A DNA stretch of 17,369 nucleotides from an uncultured Asticcacaulis sp. (GTDB lineage: Bacteria; Pseudomonadota; Alphaproteobacteria; Caulobacterales; Caulobacteraceae), in assembly GCA_946480525.1 (NCBI GenBank), contig CAMLLA010000028.1, positions 1 through 17,369 on the forward strand. Reading direction: 5' to 3'. Under the pieces are notes generated by a model. That model searched no databases and was not told the origin of the DNA. It was given only the letters and a program-made list of their open reading frames with translations. Made by a program: the position numbers and the translations under genes. Every line of letters begins with the position of its first letter. The stretch's first letter is position 1. Shown one piece after another: positions 7,947 through 14,865 of this stretch.

Positions 7947-10247
7947 ATGAAATTCGCACTGCTTTCCGGCGTTGCCGCGCTTGCTCTCCTCAATGCGGGC
8001 ATGGCCTGCGCCCAGGACACCACAGTTGCCGCCGAAGCCGCGCCCTACGCTGCTGAGGCTTCTGAAATCATCGTTCTCGGCCACGGCCAGAGCCGCCAGA
8101 CCCAGACCGTCAAGGCGACGGACATGGCCGATGCCGCGCCGGGCACCAGCCCGCTCAAGGTGCTGAACAAGCTGCCGGGCGTCAGCTTCCAGTCGTCGGA
8201 CCCGTTCGGCGCCTACGAATGGTCAACCCGCATCTCGATCCGCGGTTTCAACCAGAACCAGCTCGGCTTTACACTCGACGGCGTCACCCTGGGTGACATG
8301 TCCTATGGCAATTATAACGGTCTGCACGTTTCGCGCGCCATCATCAACGAAGACATCGCGCGCATCGAAATGGCCCAGGGCGCAGGCTCGCTCGACTCGG
8401 CGACCTCCTCGAACCTGGGCGGTACGCTCAAGTTCGTGTCGCGCACGCCTTCGCAGGACATGGGCGGTGAACTGGCCGCCACCGCGGGTTCGGACAGCAT
8501 GCACCGTCTCTACGGCCGCTTTGAAACCGGCGCGATCGAGTCTCTGAACGGCCTGCGCGGCTTCGTGTCGGTCGTCGACCAGAAGGCCGAGAAGTGGAAG
8601 GGCGCCGGCGACCAGAAGGCGTTCCAGGCCGACACGAAGTGGGTCCTGCCGGTCGGCGAAGGCAATCTGACGGGTTTCGTCAACCACTCCGAACGCCGCG
8701 AACAGGACTATCAGGACCTGTCGTTCGAAATGATCGACCGCCTGGGCTATGACTGGGACAACTTCCAGCCGAACTGGGCGCTGGCCAACCAGGTTGCCGC
8801 CGCCTATCAGCAGGGCACAGCCATGCCAGCCGGCATCGGCACGGTCGATGACGCCTACTACTATGGTGCCGGCGTGCGCGACGACACCCTGTCGGGCCTG
8901 AAGTTCGAAACGCCACTGTCGGACCGGGTCAACGTGTCGGCCCAGATCTACCACCATCAGAACGAAGGCCAGGGCCTGTGGGTCACGCCGTACCTGCCGT
9001 CGCCGGGCGTCAGCTACTCGCCCTTCTATAACGCCGCCTCGCCATCGGCCGACGACGCCTATGTGTCGATCCGCACGACCGAGTACGACATCGACCGCAC
9101 CGGATTTATCGGCGGCATCGACTTCGACCTGGGCGCGCACAAGCTGTCGGCCGGCCTGTGGGTCGAGGACAATGACTTCAACCAGGCGCGCCGCTTCTAC
9201 GGCGAAACGCGCAATGCGCCGCACCGCGACAGCCTGGGCTTCCAGGAAAACCCCTTCTACACCCAGTGGGAATACGCCTTCACCACCAAGACGACGCAAG
9301 GCTATGTCCAGGACGTCTGGACGGTCAGCGAGGCCTTCAAGATCAATTACGGCTTCAAGGCCCTGAGCGTCGAAAACACGGTGAAGCAGGTCGTCGGCGG
9401 CACCATCGCGGCCGAGCTGAAGTCGGAAGACAGCTTCCTGCCGCAGATCGGCGCCGTCTATAAGCTCGGCGATGGCTACGAACTGTTCGGTTCGTACAGC
9501 GAGAACATGAACGCCTATGTTTCGGCGGCGACCTCGGGCCCGTTCAGCTCGCAGTCGCAGGTCAATATCGACTATGTCCGCACCAACCTGAAGCCGGAAG
9601 AGTCCAAGACGCTGGAAGGCGGCCTGCGCCTGCGCACCGATCGCTTCCAGGGCGTTGCCGCCCTGTATGCGGTCGACTTCGACAACCGTATCCTGGCGGT
9701 TGCGCAAGGCTCGGGCATCGTCGGCAACGCGCCGGTCCTGTCCAACGTCGGTGGTGTTGAGACGCGCGGTGTCGAGCTGGCCGGCACCTATCGCTTTACG
9801 CAGCAATGGCAGCTCTACGCCGCCTACAGCTTCAACGACTCGACCTACCGCGACAACGTCGTAGCGGCTGACGGCTCGATCAAGGCGAACACCAAGGGCA
9901 AGACGGTCGTCAATACGCCGAAGAACCTGCTGAAGACCGAACTCAGCTTCGACAACGATGCCCTGTTCGGCACGCTGTCGCTCAACCACACGGGCGAGCG
10001 CTACTACACCTACGAGAACATCGGCGGCCTGGTCGAGGCCACGAACATCGCCGACCTGACCGTCGGTTATCGCTTCGTCGACCTGGGCCTGACGCTGCAG
10101 CTGAACGTTACCAACCTGACCGACGAAGAGCACATCTCGACCATCGGCTCGAACGGCTTCACCAACAACGATACGGCCGGCACTTCGCAGACCATCCTGA
10201 CCGGCGCGCCGCGTCAGGTCTTCCTGTCGCTGCGTAAGAAGTTCTAA
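7947..10247 (+). CDS. TonB-dependent outer-membrane receptor
   Basis: Predicted 766 aa. A Sec signal peptide (MKFALLSGVAALALL...) has a likely cleavage after A22 (ACA|QD). A possible TonB box EIIVLG is at 40-45. The plug domain (~55-165) contains LNKLPGVSF, ISIRGFNQNQLGFTLDGV and IEMAQGAGSLDSATSSNLGGT. The rest is an aromatic-rich, alternating beta-barrel with the GxxNLT-type segment VTNLTDEEH near the end and a C-terminal LSLRKKF, whose final Phe is the usual outer-membrane assembly signal. These proteins import scarce ligands using TonB-ExbBD energy. The ligand cannot be read from sequence. The following genes hydrolyse phosphodi- and monoesters, so a phosphorylated compound is a reasonable guess (inference). 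Synonymous positions are almost uniformly C or G, more than in neighbours, which suggests high expression. An intrinsic terminator follows at once. Confidence 0.95.
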   Translation: MKFALLSGVAALALLNAGMACAQDTTVAAEAAPYAAEASEIIVLGHGQSRQTQTVKATDMADAAPGTSPLKVLNKLPGVSFQSSDPFGAYEWSTRISIRGFNQNQLGFTLDGVTLGDMSYGNYNGLHVSRAIINEDIARIEMAQGAGSLDSATSSNLGGTLKFVSRTPSQDMGGELAATAGSDSMHRLYGRFETGAIESLNGLRGFVSVVDQKAEKWKGAGDQKAFQADTKWVLPVGEGNLTGFVNHSERREQDYQDLSFEMIDRLGYDWDNFQPNWALANQVAAAYQQGTAMPAGIGTVDDAYYYGAGVRDDTLSGLKFETPLSDRVNVSAQIYHHQNEGQGLWVTPYLPSPGVSYSPFYNAASPSADDAYVSIRTTEYDIDRTGFIGGIDFDLGAHKLSAGLWVEDNDFNQARRFYGETRNAPHRDSLGFQENPFYTQWEYAFTTKTTQGYVQDVWTVSEAFKINYGFKALSVENTVKQVVGGTIAAELKSEDSFLPQIGAVYKLGDGYELFGSYSENMNAYVSAATSGPFSSQSQVNIDYVRTNLKPEESKTLEGGLRLRTDRFQGVAALYAVDFDNRILAVAQGSGIVGNAPVLSNVGGVETRGVELAGTYRFTQQWQLYAAYSFNDSTYRDNVVAADGSIKANTKGKTVVNTPKNLLKTELSFDNDALFGTLSLNHTGERYYTYENIGGLVEATNIADLTVGYRFVDLGLTLQLNVTNLTDEEHISTIGSNGFTNNDTAGTSQTILTGAPRQVFLSLRKKF

Positions 10248-10266
10248 GCGTAAAAATCCCAGCCTG

Positions 10267-10302
10267 AAGCCAGCCGGATCTAGCCGTCCGGCTGGCTTTA
10301 TC
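10267..10302 (+). terminator. Rho-independent terminator after the TonB receptor gene
   Basis: A 12-bp perfect stem runs from AAGCCAGCCGGA (10267-10278) to TCCGGCTGGCTT (10287-10298) with an 8-base loop, followed by the T-rich TATCTATTAT. It lies 19 nt after the receptor stop and 18 nt before the next ATG, so it should limit read-through into glpQ. Confidence 0.8.
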
Positions 10303-10319
10303 TATTATGAGAGGGCACC

Positions 10320-11412
10320 ATGAACCGCCGCCAACTGCTGACCGCCGGAGCTGCCGCCCTGACAAGTTTAACGTCTTTGGCTGCCAGACATGGCATCGCT
10401 GCCGAAAAGCCCAGGCCGCTGGTCTTCGCGCACCGCGGTGCGTCGGGCTACCTGCCTGAGCACACGCTTCCGGCCTATGAGATGGCGATCAGGATGGGCG
10501 CCGACTATATCGAACCCGATGTGGTTTCAACCAAGGATGGCGTGCTGGTCGTCCGTCACGATCCGGTGCTGACGGATTCCACCGATATCCTGAAACACCC
10601 TGAATTCGCCGATCGCAAGCGCACGGTAAAGCTCAAGGGCTTCGAGATCTCCGACTTCTTCGTAAGCGATTTTACCCTGGCTGAACTGAAGACCTTGCGC
10701 GCCACTCAGATGTTTGCCGACCGTGACCATAGCCACGACGGCAAGTACGAGATCCCGACGCTTCAGGAGGTGATTGATCTGGCCCAGGCGCGCTCACGCG
10801 ACACTGGCCGCATCATCGGCATCGTCCCCGAAATCAAGTTCCCGACCCTGCACCGCGATATCGGCCTGGCCATAGAGGAAAAGCTGGTCGTCATGCTCGA
10901 CCGCGCCGGGCTTAACCACGTCCTCGCCGGTGATCATACAGTCGTTCGAACAGGCCAATCTCAAACATTTGCGCAAACTTACGCCTGTGCGCCTGCTGCA
11001 GCTGATCAGCGGCAGCGACATCGATTCCGCCGGCAATGTCGTCCTGAAGGCGCCAGACGACAAGCCCTATGACTGGGCGGTGTCGGGCCGCGGCGGCACC
11101 TATGCCGACCTGCTGACCACCGAAGGCCTCAGGGAGGTCGCCACCTATGCCGACTTTGTCTCGCCGTGGAAGCGCTGGCTGATGGCGCCCACTGGCGGCG
11201 AAATGGTCCGCCGGCCCGAAATCGTCGCCAACGCTCACGCAGCCGGCTTGAAGGTCATCACCTGGACGCTGCGTAACGACAGGCTCGACGCCTATTATGA
11301 CGGCGACACGGCGCAGGAATATCTCGACCTTTTCGGCATGGGCGTTGACGGCGTCTTCAGCGACTTTGCCGACACGGCGGTGGCTGCGCGCAATCGTTTC
11401 GCAAGCCGGTAA
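10320..11412 (+). pseudogene. glpQ: Glycerophosphodiester phosphodiesterase (GlpQ/UgpQ family), disrupted by a single frameshift
   Basis: The reading frame from ATG 10320 encodes an N-terminal signal with a twin-Arg ([14 protein letters not shown]), then the GDPD catalytic core: H38-R39 in [14 protein letters not shown]65 and D67 (IEPDVV), H80 (VVRHDP) and E171/K173 (PEIKFP). After about codon 203 it turns into an unrelated Arg/Gln-rich tail and stops at 11072. The homologous continuation ([14 protein letters not shown] ... VITWTLRNDRL ... GVDGVFSDFAD) is in the next frame from about 10930 to the stop at 11412. One extra base near 10928-10931 (GCCGGTGATC where GCCGTGATC would be in frame) explains this. 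The joined product would be ~363 aa, normal for periplasmic GlpQ, which releases glycerol-3-phosphate and an alcohol from phosphodiesters. Both halves remain well conserved, so the lesion is recent or a sequencing/assembly error. An AGAGGG ribosome site precedes the ATG. Confidence 0.88.
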
Positions 11413-11428
11413 CCTTCCCGTCGCACCC

Positions 11429-11435
11429 CTGTCAT
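11429..11435 (+). promoter_or_regulatory. Possible single Pho-box half-site upstream of phoD
   Basis: CTGTCAT, identical to one half of the PhoB direct-repeat consensus, lies 55 nt before the phoD ATG. The expected second half 11 bases on (GCGGTCT) matches poorly, so this is only suggestive. The idea is supported mainly by the phosphatase downstream. Confidence 0.25.
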
Positions 11436-11490
11436 CAAAGCGGTCTAAGCGCACGTTAGACATCAGCTATCCCCACAAGGGAGACCGCCC

Positions 11491-13161
11491 ATGCCTATCA
11501 GCCGCCGCCACGCCCTAATGGCCCTTGGCAGTACCTCCGCCATTCCTGCCTTCGGCGGCTCAAAGACTGCGCCCGGCACTGGCGTTCGTTACGACCACGG
11601 CGTCGCATCGGGCGACCCGCTTGTTGACCGCGTCATCCTGTGGACGCGGATCAGCGGTCTTGGCAAGGCTACCGAAGTCACTTGGCAGATCTCGGCGGAC
11701 GACAGTTTCGCCGAACCTGTGGCGCAGGGCCGTTTCACGACGGATGCCGAGCGCGATTATACGGTCAAGATCGACGCCGCCGGTCTCGAGCCCGCCACCG
11801 ACTATGTCTACCGCTTTGTCTGCAAGGGCGTGACGTCGCCCACAGGCCGGACGCGGACCTTACCGGAACAGACCGATGAGGTCGTGCTGGCGGTCGCTTC
11901 GTGCTCGCTTTATCCTAACGGTTACTTCAACGCGTACCGCGCCATCGCCGATATGGATCGCCTCGACGCCGTCGTGCACCTTGGCGACTATATCTACGAA
12001 TATGGCGCAGGCCCCGACGACTACGGCATGGGCAATGGCCGGACGCTCGGCCGCGCGCCGCAACCGGTCTACGAGATCCTCTCCTTAAGCGATTACCGTA
12101 CGCGCCACGCACAGTACAAGGCCGATCCCGACCTTCAGGCGGCGCATGCCCGCGCGGCATGGATATGCGTCTTCGATGATCACGAGATTACCAACAATCC
12201 GTGGACCGGCGGTGCCCAGAACCATAATCCGGGCGAGGGCGATTGGTGGGCGCGCAAGGCGGCCGCGCTCAAGGCTTATCGCGAATGGATGCCGATCCGC
12301 GACGCTGCGCCGGGCCAACTGGCAGAAACCATCTATCGCAGCTTCCGCTTCGGCCAGGTCGCCGAACTGGTGATGATGGAGACACGACTTCTGGCTCGCA
12401 CCAAGCAGCTTGAGTTCGAGGATATCCAGGTCGTCGATGGTCAGCCTGACTATGCCGGCTTCCGGGTGAAACTGAACGATCCGGCGCGCGAACTGCTGGG
12501 CGCGACACAGCGCCAGTGGCTGGGCGACACGCTAAAGGCCTCGACAGCCTCCGGCGTACGCTGGCAGATACTGGGCAGCCAGATGATCATGGCCCGGGCC
12601 CCGGGCCCCGACCTGATCGGCGTAATGGGGCAGGACCGTGTGGCAACCCTGCTGGCGGCGTTGCCGGAAGGCTTGCGCGAGAAAGTCGGTGTGATGGCGG
12701 GCCTGTTCACCAGGAACATCGCCCTGCCGCTCAATCTCGACGCCTGGGATGGCTATCCTGCTGAGCGCGAGCGCCTTTACGATCTGATCAAGGGGGCAGG
12801 GGCGCGCACGATCGTAGTTTCAGGCGACAGCCACACGGCCTGGGCCAACGAACTGAACGACGCCTCGGCGCGGCGCGTGGCCGTCGAGTTCGGCGTGACT
12901 TCGATCACCAGCCCGACGCGCTATCTCGACAGTTGGCTGCCGGATCTGCAGCTGGCCGCGACCATGGCTAAGCAGAACCCGGAAATCGTCGCTGCGGATG
13001 ACGGCCACAATGGCTTTCTGCGCCTGACCCTTACGAACGATGGTGCGACCGGCGAATGGATGGGTGTCAGCACCCTTCTGTCGCGAGAGTTTACCAGCAA
13101 GGTGGTAGCAAAGTTCGACGTTACCCAGGTGAACGATACGTTGGGGCTGACCGCTATCTAA
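11491..13161 (+). CDS. phoD: Alkaline phosphatase D (PhoD family), Tat-exported
   Basis: Predicted 556 aa. A twin-Arg start (MPISRRHALMALG) suggests Tat export. An N-terminal beta-sandwich (~30-125) opens with YDHGVASGDPLVDRVILWTR. A metallophosphatase domain follows with C138 in ASCSLYPNGYF, HLGDYIYEY (163-171), FDDHEITNN (228-236) and SGDSHTAW (444-451), which match the metal-binding motifs of PhoD (Fe3+/Ca2+ enzymes acting on phosphomonoesters and some diesters). Length and all motifs are normal, so it should be active. The start has AGGGAGA 8 nt upstream. It lies 78 nt downstream of the frameshifted glpQ on the same strand, as expected for a phosphate-scavenging set: GlpQ opens diesters and PhoD removes phosphate. 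In other bacteria PhoD is under PhoB/PhoR control; here only a weak half-site is visible. Confidence 0.95.
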   Translation: MPISRRHALMALGSTSAIPAFGGSKTAPGTGVRYDHGVASGDPLVDRVILWTRISGLGKATEVTWQISADDSFAEPVAQGRFTTDAERDYTVKIDAAGLEPATDYVYRFVCKGVTSPTGRTRTLPEQTDEVVLAVASCSLYPNGYFNAYRAIADMDRLDAVVHLGDYIYEYGAGPDDYGMGNGRTLGRAPQPVYEILSLSDYRTRHAQYKADPDLQAAHARAAWICVFDDHEITNNPWTGGAQNHNPGEGDWWARKAAALKAYREWMPIRDAAPGQLAETIYRSFRFGQVAELVMMETRLLARTKQLEFEDIQVVDGQPDYAGFRVKLNDPARELLGATQRQWLGDTLKASTASGVRWQILGSQMIMARAPGPDLIGVMGQDRVATLLAALPEGLREKVGVMAGLFTRNIALPLNLDAWDGYPAERERLYDLIKGAGARTIVVSGDSHTAWANELNDASARRVAVEFGVTSITSPTRYLDSWLPDLQLAATMAKQNPEIVAADDGHNGFLRLTLTNDGATGEWMGVSTLLSREFTSKVVAKFDVTQVNDTLGLTAI

Positions 13162-13257
13162 AATTACGGGATGGCAGGGATTTATGACTATGGAAGGATA
13201 TCAGAATAAAGGCCATGCCTGGTAACTGGCGGCGGCTCATATTCCCTACACCCTTTT

Positions 13258-13890
13258 CTAGCCTCTTAAGGTTCTCGATCGGTCCGACGTGCCGGGTAAA
13301 ATGGTGTCGATGACGGGCAGAAAGCCTTCTAATTCTTTTTTGTCGATCCAACCAATTGCTTTCAAACCAAGCATTTGTTCAAAATGGGCATTTCCTTCAG
13401 ACGTAACGATGAGGGGAGGCTTCTTGCTGTTTGTCTGCCAGTAAATAAGCGGGTTATTCTCGCAGCCCGAATTGATGCGAGCAATGCGCGTAAGGCACGC
13501 AGCTTTGCTCGATTTTTGCAGCCCCATTTCGATCAGTTTATCGTAAATGTCCTCTTTGCAGGTCTTGATGTTAGGCCTGGACTTTATGAACGCATAAACA
13601 AAAAGCAAAAATTCGCCATTCGATAAATTACGAGGCACGTTGTTGATCGCCACGCCCTCGTTGGCTCGCTCGCCGAACGTGGTTTCTGTTCTTGCAGGTT
13701 CCGCAGTGTCATTGGAAGGGGAAATTCGTGCGGCTTCCTTACCCTTATCTACCTTCCTTTGCAGCCGGTTGATAACAGTTTGCATGGTGGCTGGGTTTGA
13801 CAGGCATGCGATGTCAACAGCTGTCTCGATCTCATCGAGGGCCGCTAACACTATTGCGACGGCGTCATCTGGATTACTATCCCGCGCCAA
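13258..13890 (-). CDS. Hypothetical protein with a possible C-terminal winged-helix region
   Basis: I do not recognise a family. From the TTG at 13890 it would be 210 aa. This start is preferred because GGGGGA lies 7 nt upstream; the frame is open to a TTG at 13959 without a ribosome site. The N-terminal ~60 residues look helical (ARDSNPDDAVAIVLAALDEIETAVDIA, then NRLQRKVDKGKEAA). A polar, probably disordered stretch follows (SPSNDTAEPARTETTFGERA). The C-terminal ~110 residues (LSNGEFLLFVYAFIKSRP, DIYDKLIEMG, SKAACLTRIARI, PPLIVTSEGNAHFEQMLG) have the helix-helix-helix-wing look of winged-helix domains, but this is a pattern judgement only. Its base use is much poorer in G+C than that of flanking genes (for example 23 of 60 bases at 13561-13620), which suggests transfer. 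It diverges from the gene at 14249 across a region carrying inverted repeats, the usual layout of a regulator and its target. Confidence 0.65.
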   Translation of the reverse strand: MARDSNPDDAVAIVLAALDEIETAVDIACLSNPATMQTVINRLQRKVDKGKEAARISPSNDTAEPARTETTFGERANEGVAINNVPRNLSNGEFLLFVYAFIKSRPNIKTCKEDIYDKLIEMGLQKSSKAACLTRIARINSGCENNPLIYWQTNSKKPPLIVTSEGNAHFEQMLGLKAIGWIDKKELEGFLPVIDTILPGTSDRSRTLRG

Positions 13891-14115
13891 ACCACAGTCC
13901 CCCAAAATTTTACATTTTGTTAACCGCACCTCCCGTATTGAAAGGTGAGTTGAAGGCAATTTGTATCGGGAAACGGGTTCGCACGGAGGCGAACTCTACC
14001 TTACACAGCTTAGCAGCCCGCCAACTGAAGCGTACACTACTACACATAACAATACTCTGCCAACTGATGATTCTCTTGGTGGAGCGTTCGTGTGTCAACA
14101 TTACATCACTGAACT

Positions 14116-14131
14116 ATGTGTATGCACACAT
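14116..14131. promoter_or_regulatory. Operator-like palindrome ATGTGTATGCACACAT
   Basis: Two 6-bp inverted arms around a 4-bp centre lie 118 nt upstream of ATG 14249. The size fits a site for a dimeric DNA-binding protein. No binding protein can be named. Confidence 0.35.
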
Positions 14132-14153
14132 CGCAACGATGGAATTTAGCAAG

Positions 14154-14172
14154 ATGTCACAGCACGTGACAT
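14154..14172. promoter_or_regulatory. Operator-like palindrome ATGTCACAGCACGTGACAT
   Basis: Two 7-bp inverted arms flank a 5-bp centre, 77 nt upstream of ATG 14249 and at the edge of the most AT-rich stretch. Its centre is about 40 bp (roughly four helical turns) from that of the palindrome at 14116-14131, though the arm sequences differ beyond the shared ATGT. Confidence 0.4.
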
Positions 14173-14248
14173 GCACAAAATTACTATTTATTTCAATGAT
14201 TTATTGATTAAATTAATAGACTGGTCCACTACGTTAGAGGCTCCGGTC

Positions 14249-14764
14249 ATGACAGTTTCATCTTGGTTGCGCACGCAACTCGCTGGTCAGGTTTTTCAAA
14301 ATTTTGTTGTCGGCGCGATCTGTACGGTTGCAACGGCTGTGGGAATGACGGCCTCCAAAGCCGCTGTCACGCTTGTCGGCGGATGTCCGGAGCGCGTAGT
14401 TGCGGCTGTCGCGCGCGGTGAGGCCGAGTTGGTATACGGGCACACCGAAGCTGCCCAAGAAATCGTCGTTGACGTTCTGGTTCAGGAACCGAAATGTGCC
14501 TGTACGAATTCCTTGGCAGCGGCTGTTGCCGCGCAACGGCTGCGCGAATTGCCTCTCGGGACGGGCGCAGACGAACGGACTGCACTAAGAAAGGCGTGCT
14601 ATTTTCACGCCGACTACACGATTAAACTGAGTGTCATCGCTCCTCGCGCCGTCGGTCTGCTTACTGCCTGCGCTGCAGATGGGGCGAAGAATTTCGCCGC
14701 CCTTCCGGTCGAAAAAACAGTACGCCATAGAAATGCTGAAGCCGCTGCTAAACAAAGGTGGTGA
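14249..14764 (+). CDS. Hypothetical Ala/Val-rich protein
   Basis: I do not recognise a family. From ATG 14249 it is 171 aa, with AGAGG 8 nt upstream; the frame is open to an ATG at 14171 through very AT-rich DNA that is unlikely to be coding. The codons show a coding-like purine-first pattern (GCT GTC GCG CGC GGT GAG GCC GAG). A hydrophobic run (NFVVGAICTVATAVG, then AAVTLVGG) near residues 18-45 could be one membrane helix. Then follow an acidic Ala/Val-rich helical part (ARGEAELVYGHTEAAQEIVVDVL), six Cys along the chain, and a basic Ala-rich end. No catalytic motif is evident. It faces the unrecognised gene at 13258-13890. It could instead be a decayed remnant: overlapping frames on both strands are also open here, so the coding call is tentative. 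Confidence 0.4.
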   Translation: MTVSSWLRTQLAGQVFQNFVVGAICTVATAVGMTASKAAVTLVGGCPERVVAAVARGEAELVYGHTEAAQEIVVDVLVQEPKCACTNSLAAAVAAQRLRELPLGTGADERTALRKACYFHADYTIKLSVIAPRAVGLLTACAADGAKNFAALPVEKTVRHRNAEAAAKQRW

Positions 14765-14865
14765 CTGTGAGCAGTTATTGGGGTGCTCAGACATTGAGCT
14801 GCCGGGCGCGCACTGGGTGTGGTACGCGCCCTGGCGCTGGCCGAACGGTAGACGCCTTATACCGG
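14765..14865. other. Short intergenic stretch between converging orphan gene and GH2 gene
   Basis: A 7-bp G+C-rich inverted repeat GGGCGCG (14804-14810) / CGCGCCC (14825-14831) with a 14-base loop is visible, 35 bp past the GH2 stop on that gene's side. No T-run follows on either strand, so terminator function is doubtful. Nothing else is recognised. Confidence 0.3.

Larger units (their letters stand above)
13891..14248. promoter_or_regulatory. AT-rich divergent intergenic region with three inverted repeats
   Basis: No convincing gene is seen between the two divergent orphan genes. G+C drops to 14 of 60 bases at 14161-14220. Three palindromes are visible: GTTCGC-6-GCGAAC (13977-13994), ATGTGT-4-ACACAT (14116-14131) and ATGTCAC-5-GTGACAT (14154-14172). 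The stretch TTTATTGATTAAATTAATAG (14201-14220) could supply promoter elements for the plus-strand gene. Their roles are inferred from position only. Confidence 0.45.

Noticed and set aside
8223..10133. 636-codon minus-strand open frame antisense to the TonB receptor gene
   Set aside because: It is long only because the receptor gene has extreme third-position G/C bias; no domain or signal is visible and the receptor reading is unequivocal.
10930..11412. Separate small gene starting at GTG/ATG near 10930
   Set aside because: The sequence is the C-terminal half of a GDPD domain in register with the upstream half after one base change, and it has no own ribosome site.
11429..11446. Complete Pho box upstream of phoD
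   Set aside because: Only the first CTGTCAT half matches; the second half at the expected spacing is poor, so only a weak half-site is reported.
14258..14536. 92-codon minus-strand frame in the AT-rich block
   Set aside because: It lacks a ribosome site and a coding-like codon pattern; the plus-strand frame over the same DNA looks better, though only tentatively.
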